From: an uncultured Bacteroidales bacterium
GTDB taxonomy: Bacteria > Bacteroidota > Bacteroidia > Bacteroidales > JAUNSR01
NCBI GenBank assembly: GCA_947074105.1
Contig: CAMTON010000007.1
Span: 1 to 63,768, forward strand
DNA length: 63,768 nucleotides
Direction: 5' to 3'
Shown in pieces: positions 44,485 to 53,065 of the stretch (positions are counted from its first letter, which is position 1; each line of letters starts with the position of its first letter). Made by a program: the position numbers and the translations under genes. The notes under the pieces were generated by a model. That model was given only the letters and a program-made list of their open reading frames with translations, did no database searches and was not told the DNA's origin.

Positions 44485-46614
44485 ATGAATAAGAATATTT
44501 TAGCATTCGCTTTGCTATTATCAGTGGCATCACCGGGTATGGCTCAAAAGAAAAAAGCTGCCCTTAATGATTCTAACACACCGTTGCATCTGCTTCAGCC
44601 TGATTATGTTACTCCTTACGGAGTTTTATCGACAGATGAAATAAAATCGGATATCGATCGTGTGCTTCGCTATCTTGAATCATGTACTCCTACAAGAGTA
44701 GTTGATAAAAAAACAGGAAAAGTTATCACGGATTATGAAAATATGGATCAGAACGCTCAGCTTGAAAGAGGTACATTCCGTATCGGAAGCTATGAGTGGG
44801 GTGTGACTTACAATGCGATGCTTATCGCCGCTGAAGCAACAGGCGATGAGGCTTATACTAAATATGTAATGGATCGTTTTAATTTCCTTACTGAGATCTT
44901 CCCTCATTTCCAGAGAGTATATACTCAGTATGGCGAAGTTGATCCTTTAATGAAACAGATGCTTACTCCGCATGCTCTTGATGATGCGGGAGCAATGTGT
45001 TCGGCAATGATGAAAGTTCACATGAAAGACAAAAGTCTTCCTTATCAGCAGATGATTGAGAATTATTTCAATTTCGTGATGTATAAGGAACATCGTCTTT
45101 TCGACGGTACTTTCGCCCGTTTCCGTCCTCATAACAATACTTTATGGCTTGATGATATGTATATGGCTATCCCTTCAATTGCAGTTATGGGATCATATGC
45201 CAGAGATCATAATGCTAAGTTTCAGTCAGAAGCGGCAAAACAGATTCTTCAGTTCTCTGAAAGAATGTTCCTTCCTGAAAAAGGGATCTATCGTCACGGA
45301 TGGGTTGAAGGATTGACAGAACAGCCTAATTATCATTGGGCGAGAGCTAACGGATGGGCAATGCTTGCAATGTGTGAAACTCTTGATTTTCTTCCGGCAA
45401 ATCATCCGCAGAGAGAGGCAATCCTGAAACAGCTAAAAGCTCATATCAAAGGTGTGGCTTCATTCCAGAACGGTAACGGTTTCTGGCATCAGCTTCTTGA
45501 TAAATCTGACTCTTATGAGGAGACTTCGGCAACTGCTATCTATACATACTGTATTGCTCATGCGGTAAATAAAGGATGGATCGATGCTATCTCTTATGCG
45601 CCGGTTGCTCAGCTTGGATGGCAGGCAGTAAAAACAAAAATCAATAAAGAGGGTCAGGTAGAAGGTACCTGTGTAGGTACAGGTATGGCATTCGATCCTG
45701 CATTCTACTATCACCGCCCGGTAAGCGAATATGCTGCTCACGGTTACGGTCCTGTGATCATGGCGGGTGCGGAAATGATTAAACTGACAAAATCAAAACA
45801 TCCTCAGATGAATGACAGCGGTCTTCATTTCTATTCTTCTCCTACAGGACAGACTGAGCCTATTTTCTATCTAAGCAACCGTCCTGTGGCGGGAGCTTCA
45901 AGAAAAGGGGATAATCCTGTGGCTTTCCTTATCGGCGACAGTACGGTGAAATGCGGTGGCGGAAAAGGTGAAGGCGGAATGTGGGGCTGGGGAAGCTTCT
46001 TCCAGGATTTCTTCGATGATGAAAAGATAACTGTTGAAAATCATGCTCTTGGTGGACGAAGCAGCCGTACATATTTCACTGAAGGTCTTTGGGATAAAGT
46101 ATTACCGGGAATAAAAGCCGGAGATTACCTTATCGTAGATTTCGGACATAATGACGGAGGTCCTCTTAACACAGGTCGTGCTCGCGCTTCGCTTAGAGGT
46201 ACGGGGGATGAGAAACAGACTGTTGTTATGGAACGTAACTCAGGTCCTGAAACTGTTTATACTTTCGGACATTATCTTCGTATTTTTATCCGTCAGGCAA
46301 AAGCTAAAGGAGCTCATGTGATCGTAACTTCTCATACTCCGACAAATCGCTGGACAGAAGATCGTGTAAACAGATGCGAAAATACTTACGGTAAATGGTC
46401 AAGCGAAGTAGCAGAGCAGGAAGGAGTTTTCTATATTGATCTGAATGAACGTTCAGCAGTGAAATTTGAAGCTATGGGCGGAAAAGAACAGGCTGCTCCT
46501 TATTATGTTGACGGAGTTCACAATACTATGGACGGAGCTAAGATCAATGCCGTATCAGTTATTGAAGGTCTTAAAGAACTTCCAAGCTGTAAACTTAATG
46601 ATTATCTGAAATAA
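44485..46614 (+). CDS. Fused GH105 unsaturated rhamnogalacturonyl hydrolase and CE12 acetylesterase
   Basis: 709 residues. Signal peptide (to SPGMAQ); GH105 alpha6/alpha6 barrel (about 50-430) with RIGSYEWGVTYNA, DDMYMAIPSIAVMG and NYHWARANGWAMLA; then a CE12 GDSL esterase (about 475-705) with FLIGDSTVKCG (S486), ALGGRSSRTYF, DFGHNDGG and DGVHNT (D676, H679). GH105 removes the unsaturated uronate made by the PL11 upstream, and CE12 deacetylates galacturonate. One periplasmic polypeptide thus completes two steps. Confidence 0.94.
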   Translation: MNKNILAFALLLSVASPGMAQKKKAALNDSNTPLHLLQPDYVTPYGVLSTDEIKSDIDRVLRYLESCTPTRVVDKKTGKVITDYENMDQNAQLERGTFRIGSYEWGVTYNAMLIAAEATGDEAYTKYVMDRFNFLTEIFPHFQRVYTQYGEVDPLMKQMLTPHALDDAGAMCSAMMKVHMKDKSLPYQQMIENYFNFVMYKEHRLFDGTFARFRPHNNTLWLDDMYMAIPSIAVMGSYARDHNAKFQSEAAKQILQFSERMFLPEKGIYRHGWVEGLTEQPNYHWARANGWAMLAMCETLDFLPANHPQREAILKQLKAHIKGVASFQNGNGFWHQLLDKSDSYEETSATAIYTYCIAHAVNKGWIDAISYAPVAQLGWQAVKTKINKEGQVEGTCVGTGMAFDPAFYYHRPVSEYAAHGYGPVIMAGAEMIKLTKSKHPQMNDSGLHFYSSPTGQTEPIFYLSNRPVAGASRKGDNPVAFLIGDSTVKCGGGKGEGGMWGWGSFFQDFFDDEKITVENHALGGRSSRTYFTEGLWDKVLPGIKAGDYLIVDFGHNDGGPLNTGRARASLRGTGDEKQTVVMERNSGPETVYTFGHYLRIFIRQAKAKGAHVIVTSHTPTNRWTEDRVNRCENTYGKWSSEVAEQEGVFYIDLNERSAVKFEAMGGKEQAAPYYVDGVHNTMDGAKINAVSVIEGLKELPSCKLNDYLK

Positions 46615-46653
46615 TAGTGATATAAAAGTAAAAGCATAAAATGCGATAACTCT

Positions 46654-46689
46654 AAGAGGGCTGAAATCATAGTTGATTTCGGCCCTCTT
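46654..46689 (+). terminator. Terminator of the rhamnogalacturonan pair
   Basis: 16-bp stem with one G-T pair (46654-46669 / 46674-46689, AAGAGGGCTGAAATCA), 40 bases after the stop, followed by T-rich sequence. Confidence 0.88.
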
Positions 46690-46884
46690 TATTTATATGC
46701 GATATGTTTTTTAGTTATATCTGTATTTTTTTTTGATGTGTAAACTGCACATATTCAGTTGTTTTGTATTCTTGAATAACTTTTTTGAAAAAAAGTTTAA
46801 AAAAAGAGGATACATTTCTGACAGTATCCATTCTATATTAATGAAGCGTTAGAAAATAAAATATTTCTACGAAAAATGAATTAA

Positions 46885-46920
46885 ATAAAGAGTACATATT
46901 ATGATGGTTGTACTCTTTAT
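46885..46920 (+). promoter_or_regulatory. Hairpin in the leader of the aquaporin gene
   Basis: Perfect 12-bp stem (46885-46896 / 46909-46920, ATAAAGAGTACA) with a 12-base loop, 43 bases before the aquaporin ATG. It could be an attenuator or operator; upstream transcription already ends at 46654-46689. The rest of 46690-46963 is AT-rich without genes. Confidence 0.45.
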
Positions 46921-46963
46921 AAGTAAATAGTGAATTTTTAAATAAAAAGTAATTAAAGAAAAA

Positions 46964-47638
46964 ATGAAAAAATTTTTAGCAGAAGCACTTGGAACAATGG
47001 TGCTGGTATTAATGGGATGTGGAAGTGCTATATTTTTTGGATGTACGGCCGGAACAGCGCAGGTTCTTGCTGTTGCATTTGCATTCGGTCTTTCTGTAGT
47101 AGGAATGGCTTATTGCATAGGTGGAATTTCAGGATGCCATATTAATCCTGCAATAACATTAGGTGTATGGCTTTCTAAAAGAATGCCGGGGAAAGAAGCT
47201 GTGGGATATATGATATCTCAGTTTATCGGAGCTTTGGTAGGATCGGCAATAATATATCTTCTGACATCTACCGGAAGTTATGGTCCTTCTACATCAACAG
47301 GGGCAAATAGTTTTACTGAAGGTCAGATGGGACAGGCATTTATTGCTGAATTTATTTTTACTTTCATATTCGTACTTATTGTTCTTGGTTCGACAGATTC
47401 TAAAAAAGGAGCCGGTAATCTTGCAGGATTAGCAATCGGGCTATCTCTTGTACTTGTACATATAGTATGTATTCCTATCACAGGAACATCAGTTAATCCG
47501 GCGCGTAGTTTTGGTCCTGCGATATTTCAGGGTGGACAGTCTCTTTCTCAATTGTGGCTGTTTATTATAGCTCCGATGTTAGGAGCAGTTTTGTCGGCCG
47601 GAGTATGGAAGATTATCGGAACAGACAAGAATGATTAA
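46964..47638 (+). CDS. aqpZ: Aquaporin of the MIP family
   Basis: 224 residues, six helices and two half-helices with the paired NPA motifs (HINPAITLG and SVNPARSFGPA). The selectivity filter looks water-specific: the histidine before GTSVNPAR (VHIVCIPITGTSVNPAR) and the arginine after NPA are present, as in AqpZ. It lets water cross the inner membrane; no glycerol-use genes adjoin it. A hairpin lies in its leader. Confidence 0.93.
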   Translation: MKKFLAEALGTMVLVLMGCGSAIFFGCTAGTAQVLAVAFAFGLSVVGMAYCIGGISGCHINPAITLGVWLSKRMPGKEAVGYMISQFIGALVGSAIIYLLTSTGSYGPSTSTGANSFTEGQMGQAFIAEFIFTFIFVLIVLGSTDSKKGAGNLAGLAIGLSLVLVHIVCIPITGTSVNPARSFGPAIFQGGQSLSQLWLFIIAPMLGAVLSAGVWKIIGTDKND

Positions 47639-47939
47639 AAAAACAGTTTGGATTAATTAGTAAATAAATGGTTAGGCGTTAAGCTTATTGTATAGACTTG
47701 TTTTTAGTGTAACATAGTAAAAGAAATTATAAAAGACTGATAATTGTGAAAACTATATACTTACATAATTAGTTTATCAGGATAATTTTTAAGGTGTTTA
47801 GCCCGGTAATGGCTTTGTAATAAAAAGAAAACCGATACAGAATTAAGTTTATCGGGGCTTATAATTTTCAATTTAACTTCATGGGGATATATATTCAATG
47901 CCCTTATTTAAAGAAATATAATTACAGAAATAATTTTTT
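47639..47939. other. Intergenic region before the OmpA gene
   Basis: About 300 AT-rich bases with no ORF, tRNA or strong hairpin. It probably holds the porin promoter and a long leader. Confidence 0.5.
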
Positions 47940-49124
47940 ATGAAAACAATTTTTACAACAGTATTAACATGTTGTGCGCTTACATGTGCAGTAGCTCAGG
48001 AGAATGGAAATCGCGATGCGAATAACAAAATTGTAAAAGGACCTTACGAGACAAACCGTTTTTGTGATAACTGGTTTATTGGTGTAGCAGGAGGTGCAAA
48101 TGTTTACATGGGCAATAATGATGCCTATGGTGACTTTGGAAAAAGAATTTCACCGGCTCTGGACGTGAATATCGGAAAATGGATAACTCCGGTTATAGGT
48201 GTAAGATTCGGATACAACGGGCTTCAGGCAAAAGGTTGGGGAGAGGGTCAGACACCATATTCTAAGGGCCTTGAAGAAAATAATATTTATAAAGAAAAAT
48301 TTGGTATCGCTAATTTTCACGGTGATGTAATGTGGAATATTACAAATGCGATAGGCGGTTATAAGGAGACAAGAGTATGGAATTGTATCCCCTATATCGG
48401 TGCAGGAGTAACAAGAACATATGGTAATGATACACATACTAATGAAATCTCATTTACAGGCGGTATTTACAATACTTTCAGATTAAGTAAAAGAGTAGAT
48501 CTTACTCTGGAACTCAGACAATTGGTTTCAAACGGAAGACTTGATAAGATTGATTATAACAGAATCGGTGTAGAAGGTATGAGTTCGGCAACTCTGGGAC
48601 TTGCCGTGAAACTGGGTAAGACAAATTTCAGACGTGTTAAGCCGGTAATTGCTGCAGATTATACACCATACATCAATCGTATTAATGAGATTGAAGATGC
48701 AAACAAAAACCTTATTGTTGAGAATAATGTTCTTCAGAGTGAAAATAATGATTTGAGAAACAGAGAGCCTCAAACTGTAACAGTTGCAGGCGAATCAACG
48801 GTTAAAGCTACACCGGTGGCATTGTTTTTCGATCTTGGTAAATCTTCTTTTGATAAGAAGGAACTTGCTAATCTTGAATTCTATGTTCAGAATGCCGTAG
48901 CCGTTGATGAAGGTAAAGTTTTCACTATTATTGGCAGTGCCGACAGTGCAACAGGCTCTAAAGAGCTTAATCAACGTCTGAGCGAACAGCGTATGCAGTA
49001 TGTATTTGATCTGCTTGTTGATAAATACGGTATTTCAAAAGATCGACTGATTAAAAAAGCAGACGGCGACAGCAATAATCGTTTTGAAGATCCCGAACTT
49101 AACAGATGCGTTATTCTTGAATAA
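47940..49124 (+). CDS. OmpA-family outer-membrane protein
   Basis: 394 residues. Signal peptide (AVAQ); an N-terminal beta-barrel (about 35-230) with alternating strands (WFIGVAGGANVYMG, LDLTLELRQLVSN-like); a coiled-coil linker (INEIEDANKNLIVENNVLQS); then an OmpA-like peptidoglycan-binding domain (about 285-394) with FFDLGKSSFDKKELANL, SADSATGS and NQRLSEQRMQYVFDLL. It ties the outer membrane to the cell wall and is probably abundant. Monocistronic. Confidence 0.92.
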   Translation: MKTIFTTVLTCCALTCAVAQENGNRDANNKIVKGPYETNRFCDNWFIGVAGGANVYMGNNDAYGDFGKRISPALDVNIGKWITPVIGVRFGYNGLQAKGWGEGQTPYSKGLEENNIYKEKFGIANFHGDVMWNITNAIGGYKETRVWNCIPYIGAGVTRTYGNDTHTNEISFTGGIYNTFRLSKRVDLTLELRQLVSNGRLDKIDYNRIGVEGMSSATLGLAVKLGKTNFRRVKPVIAADYTPYINRINEIEDANKNLIVENNVLQSENNDLRNREPQTVTVAGESTVKATPVALFFDLGKSSFDKKELANLEFYVQNAVAVDEGKVFTIIGSADSATGSKELNQRLSEQRMQYVFDLLVDKYGISKDRLIKKADGDSNNRFEDPELNRCVILE

Positions 49125-49300
49125 GAATTATAAGAAGCAAATTCAGCTCTGTTCAATTTAATGTTGAATTGTTTAATTCACTAAATATACAAAACCATCA
49201 ATGATTATTAAATTATACATATCTCATTGAAATCCGCGGCGAGAGCTGCCAATATCTGTGTTTTATTGTGTAACAGAGAATTCTTTTAATAATCAAAATC

Positions 49301-49341
49301 AAAGCCATATCTGAAGGTAATAACCGGAAAGATATGGCTTT
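49301..49341 (+). terminator. Terminator after the OmpA gene
   Basis: 12-bp perfect stem (49301-49312 / 49330-49341, AAAGCCATATCT) followed by a T-rich tail. It lies 176 bases after the stop; the remaining gap to 49466 is AT-rich and empty. Confidence 0.8.
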
Positions 49342-49466
49342 CTGTTTTTATTTTAATTTAAAGAGAAGCGCTATTTCTTGAAAAGTGTTCTAATTTGTTT
49401 ATTTTAGCAATTAAAACATTATAGATTATGTTCTTTTGGATGATAATATGCTAAATTAATAACAAT

Positions 49467-50792
49467 ATGACTAAGGTTAAAGCAGGAGAAGAAGGTTCCG
49501 GGAAAATAAAATTCCCTCTGTATTTACAGATAATGGCAGGTATGATTTGTGGAGTCATAATTGGTTTTATTGCTCTGGCTTTCAGTGGCGGAAGTTTTGT
49601 AAATGACTGGATACGACCATGGGGAAATCTTTTTATACGTCTTCTTCAGATGATTGCCGTTCCTCTTGTCTTTTTTTCACTTTTGAAAGGTATAATAGGT
49701 ATTATGGATGTCGGAAAATTCGCAAGAATAGGAATCAGGACGCTGATAATATATATTTCCACAACAATAGTTGCCGTACTTCTCGGACTTTCTCTGGGAT
49801 TGATTGTTAAACCTGGTAGTTTTCTGAAAAAAGCAGAAGGAGCCGCGCTGATGAATGAATATGGAGAAGTTGATAACAGATATATGGAAATATCGAAAGA
49901 AACAAAAGCACCTCTTTCTTTTCTGAATGATCTTGTACCGGCTAATTTTATAAAAGCAGCTTCTGAAAACGGAAAGATATTACAGGTCATATTTTTTGCA
50001 ACCTTACTCGGACTTGCAATAATAATGCTGCCTTTGGAAACAGTACTTCCTGTAATAAAATTTTTTGATGCATCTTATCTCATAATGCTAAAAATTGTGG
50101 ATATTATAATAAAAACCGCCCCAATTGGTGTCGCAGCTTTAATGGCCGGACTTGTTGTCGATTTTTCCGGTCAGCTGAGTATGTTTGTGGCATTGGGAGT
50201 GTATGCTGTAACGACGATAATCGGATTGTTGATATTGATGTTTGGCTTTTATCCTTTGCTGATTAAGCTTTTTACGAAAAAGAATGTAAGACACTTCATA
50301 AAGACTATGTATCCTGTTCAGCTTTTTGCTTTTTCTACAAGTTCATCTGCCGCTACATTACCACTTAATCTTGAAGTGACGGAAAAGAAACTTGGTGTCT
50401 CTAATGAGGTGACATCTTTTGTCCTTCCCGTAGGATGCACTATAAATATGGACGGTACATCATTATTTCAGACTATAGCAGTGATCTTTATAGCTCAGGT
50501 TTTAGGAATTGAGCTGTCGTTAACGGCTCTGGCGACTATTGTTCTTATGGCTGTGATTTCATCTATTGGTACTCCGAGCGTGCCGGGAGGTTCTTATGTT
50601 ATTATGACTATGGTTCTTGCATCCGTAGGTATTCCTGAACATGGGCTTGCTCTTATACTTGGCATAGAGAGACCAATTGATATGCTACGAACCTCTGTAA
50701 ATGTTACAGGAGATTCTACCGTAGCATCCATAGTGGATTATTCGCTCTCGCGAAAAAAGATTTCGGATACGGAGATTTCAGTAAGAGAATAA
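49467..50792 (+). CDS. Dicarboxylate/amino acid:cation symporter
   Basis: 441 residues of the DAACS (GltP/DctA) family, which takes up glutamate, aspartate or C4-dicarboxylates with protons or sodium. Visible are the first re-entrant loop FSTSSSAATLPLNLE, the NMDGT motif (CTINMDGTSLFQ), the second loop SSIGTPSVPGGS and the C-terminal substrate-binding helix LGIERPIDMLRTSVNVTGDS. The aspartate and TSVNVTGD pattern resembles glutamate/aspartate carriers, but the substrate is not fixed. Single gene. Confidence 0.92.
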   Translation: MTKVKAGEEGSGKIKFPLYLQIMAGMICGVIIGFIALAFSGGSFVNDWIRPWGNLFIRLLQMIAVPLVFFSLLKGIIGIMDVGKFARIGIRTLIIYISTTIVAVLLGLSLGLIVKPGSFLKKAEGAALMNEYGEVDNRYMEISKETKAPLSFLNDLVPANFIKAASENGKILQVIFFATLLGLAIIMLPLETVLPVIKFFDASYLIMLKIVDIIIKTAPIGVAALMAGLVVDFSGQLSMFVALGVYAVTTIIGLLILMFGFYPLLIKLFTKKNVRHFIKTMYPVQLFAFSTSSSAATLPLNLEVTEKKLGVSNEVTSFVLPVGCTINMDGTSLFQTIAVIFIAQVLGIELSLTALATIVLMAVISSIGTPSVPGGSYVIMTMVLASVGIPEHGLALILGIERPIDMLRTSVNVTGDSTVASIVDYSLSRKKISDTEISVRE

Positions 50793-50973
50793 TAAGAGTT
50801 CATATAAATATATTGAACTGAAGTCAGATAAATGTTAATAATCACATGTCATTAATATAATTGTCGGAAAACATACATAATATTTATATTAATAGATTAA
50901 AAATAGATAATTTTGTAAATGAACATTTTGTTTTATTAATCAATTATAATTATAGACTCTTATTTGCAAAATT

Positions 50974-51420
50974 ATGGAAACCTCTACTGTTGAAAAAATT
51001 AAAAAAGAAAGATTCTGGAATCTTTTTATTACTACCTTAAGTGTAGGTTTGTTAATCCCGGCGCTAAGCATTAGTTTTATGTTTCCCGAAAGTAATGCTG
51101 ATTATAACAGCAGTATTCTTTCAAGACCGGCATTAGGTCTTCTTCTGATTTCTCTCATGCTTGAATTCCTTCTGAGCGAAAGAATAAAGAATACTCCGGA
51201 ACTGATAATTGTGGAAGATATCTACAGGGAGTATAACAGAAAATCTTTTATTACAGGAGCTAACGCAGCCCTGATAAGTACATTGCTGCTTTTTCCTGTA
51301 ACATTGAATTATCCTGTGCCTTCAGTTTATATTTGTCTGGCAATACTTTATGTAACGGCAATGGCAACATTTCTTAGACGACTTTATTTCTATAAATTTA
51401 CACCAGCTATAAACGGATGA
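50974..51420 (+). CDS. Small integral membrane protein, unknown
   Basis: 148 residues with four hydrophobic segments (about 17-36, 48-64, 97-113, 117-133) and basic loops. No family is recognised. It stands alone and is followed by two consecutive hairpins. Confidence 0.6.
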   Translation: METSTVEKIKKERFWNLFITTLSVGLLIPALSISFMFPESNADYNSSILSRPALGLLLISLMLEFLLSERIKNTPELIIVEDIYREYNRKSFITGANAALISTLLLFPVTLNYPVPSVYICLAILYVTAMATFLRRLYFYKFTPAING

Positions 51421-51436
51421 TATCTTTACAGATAGT

Positions 51437-51485
51437 ATAAATAGCGATGTCGATAAGAGTATTTCTTATAAGCACCGCTATTTAT
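51437..51485 (+). terminator. First of two tandem hairpins after the membrane-protein gene
   Basis: 10-bp outer stem ATAAATAGCG/CGCTATTTAT (51437-51446 / 51476-51485) with an inner stem ATAAGA...CTTAT, 16 bases after the stop codon. Confidence 0.7.
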
Positions 51486-51490
51486 ACATC

Positions 51491-51542
51491 ACAGAAACAG
51501 AAAAGGAGAAACCTGATCAGGTTTCTCCTTTTCTGTTTCTGT
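51491..51542. repeat. 52-base perfect palindrome
   Basis: Bases 51491-51516 are the exact reverse complement of 51517-51542 (26-base arms, no spacer, centre ACCTGA|TCAGGT). The T-rich right arm and position suggest a terminator, but the length is far beyond need. The arm core AGAAAAGGAGAAA recurs in the terminator at 57121-57166. Confidence 0.9.
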
Positions 51543-51618
51543 ATCAGATATATATAAATCTCCGTAATTTAGGTAAATATCAGAGTAATATGTATACAAA
51601 TTATAAATCTGCCTATAA

Positions 51619-51626
51619 TAACTTTG
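51619..51626 (+). promoter_or_regulatory. -7 element for the hydrolase gene
   Basis: TAACTTTG matches TAnnTTTG and would give a ~95-base leader to the gene at 51728. Confidence 0.45.
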
Positions 51627-51727
51627 TACTGTGAATATAATTTGAGAATCATTAAGCTATTTCAGTTAAATCTTATCGGTTCTTAAAATTATATTGATTC
51701 GGATAAATAACTAATTTATAAAAAGAT

Positions 51728-52771
51728 ATGAGAGAAAAACTGATTTTAACTATATCAATGGTTTTATTGATTTTGGCAACGGGGTGTAGTACGAAAAAAG
51801 ATAATGTTATGAATGAAAAAAATGACTATACTTTTGCTGTAAGTGATAAAGTAGAGCGTAAGAAAGTGGAATTCAAAAACCGTTATGGAATTACTCTGAC
51901 AGGAGATCTTTATATACCTAAAGGCAAAAGTGATGAAAAATACCCTGCTATCGCTGTTAGCGGACCTTTTGGAGCTGTTAAGGAACAGACTTCCGGGCTT
52001 TATGCGCAGACAATGGCTGAACATGGTTTTATAGCACTTGCTTTCGATCCTTCCTATACCGGTGAAAGCGGAGGCGAGCCTCGTTATGTGGCATCTCCGG
52101 ATATAAATACTGAGGATTTCTCTGCTGCCATTGATTATCTGCTTACAAGAAAAGATGTAGATCCTGATGAAATAGGGATAATCGGTATTTGTGGATGGGG
52201 AGGAATGGCTTTGAATGCCGCAGCTATAGATACACGTATAAAAGGAACGGTTACTGTTACTATGTATGATATGAGCAGAGTTAACGCTAACGGATATTAT
52301 GACTCTATGGATGAGGATGCAAGATATGAATTGCGTAAGCAGCTTAATGCTCAACGTACCATTGATGCTCAAAACGGAACATACGCACGTGGTGGCGGAG
52401 TCGTAGATCCTCTTCCTGATGATGCCCCTCAGTTTGTGAAGGAGTATTATGATTATTATAAGACAAAACGCGGTTATCATTCCCGTTCTTTGAATTCCAA
52501 TGACGGATGGAATATCACATCGTCACTTTCATTTATCAATATGCCGTTGCTCTCATATAGTGATGAGATCAGAAGTGCAGTACTTATGATACATGGAGAA
52601 AATGCCCATTCCCGTTATTTTAGTGAAGATGCATTTAAGAAACTGAAAGGTGATAATAAAGAATTGATGATAATAGACGGTGCATCACATGTGGATTTGT
52701 ATGATGATCAGGCCGGCGTTATACCTTATGACAGGATTGTAGAATTTTTCAAAAAGAGTTTTCAAAACTAA
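51728..52771 (+). CDS. Alpha/beta-hydrolase lipoprotein with a cysteine nucleophile
   Basis: 347 residues. Lipobox ATGC followed by STKKDN. Alpha/beta-hydrolase core: oxyanion region SGPFGAVKEQ, nucleophile elbow GICGWGG with Cys at 155 where serine is usual (as in dienelactone-hydrolase-like and YcjY-like proteins), and catalytic histidine in DGASHVDLYD. An insertion (about 190-260) forms a cap. It is exported and membrane-anchored. Substrate unknown; the neighbours give no clue. Confidence 0.85.
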   Translation: MREKLILTISMVLLILATGCSTKKDNVMNEKNDYTFAVSDKVERKKVEFKNRYGITLTGDLYIPKGKSDEKYPAIAVSGPFGAVKEQTSGLYAQTMAEHGFIALAFDPSYTGESGGEPRYVASPDINTEDFSAAIDYLLTRKDVDPDEIGIIGICGWGGMALNAAAIDTRIKGTVTVTMYDMSRVNANGYYDSMDEDARYELRKQLNAQRTIDAQNGTYARGGGVVDPLPDDAPQFVKEYYDYYKTKRGYHSRSLNSNDGWNITSSLSFINMPLLSYSDEIRSAVLMIHGENAHSRYFSEDAFKKLKGDNKELMIIDGASHVDLYDDQAGVIPYDRIVEFFKKSFQN

Positions 52772-52889
52772 ATACAGAAAAAGAAGAATAAAAATTTAAT
52801 AAAGCCAATAAGAAGTAAAAAATTTAATAATAAAAAAATAACAATGTTATAACTGCTGTTTTATGGCAGCTGATTATAATGACAGAATC

Positions 52890-52935
52890 CCCGTTAACGG
52901 AATTAAATATGCAGTTATTTGATTTCATTAACGGG
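52890..52935 (+). terminator. Long imperfect hairpin after the hydrolase gene
   Basis: CCCGTTAA/TTAACGGG (52890-52897 / 52928-52935) enclosing AATTAAATA/TATTTGATT; probable terminator although the T-run is weak. Confidence 0.55.
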
Positions 52936-52963
52936 TTGTATTATATAAATTCATAAATTTACC

Positions 52964-52995
52964 ATTCTGAATAAATTTGAACATTTATTCAGAAT
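52964..52995. other. Second hairpin upstream of the lipid-modification operon
   Basis: 12-bp perfect stem (52964-52975 / 52984-52995, ATTCTGAATAAA), 8-base loop, 70 bases before the operon start. CTTTTCCGGAAAAG follows at about 53018. Confidence 0.5.
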
Positions 52996-53065
52996 ATTAG
53001 GACTGTATATATTGTTGCTTTTCCGGAAAAGACAGCTTTTTCCCGGAAATCTAATTTGAAAAAAT

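Noticed and set aside
51764..52480. 238-codon minus-strand frame inside the hydrolase gene
   Set aside because: Fully antisense to a lipoprotein hydrolase with signal peptide and active site; isoleucine/serine-rich with no family feature.
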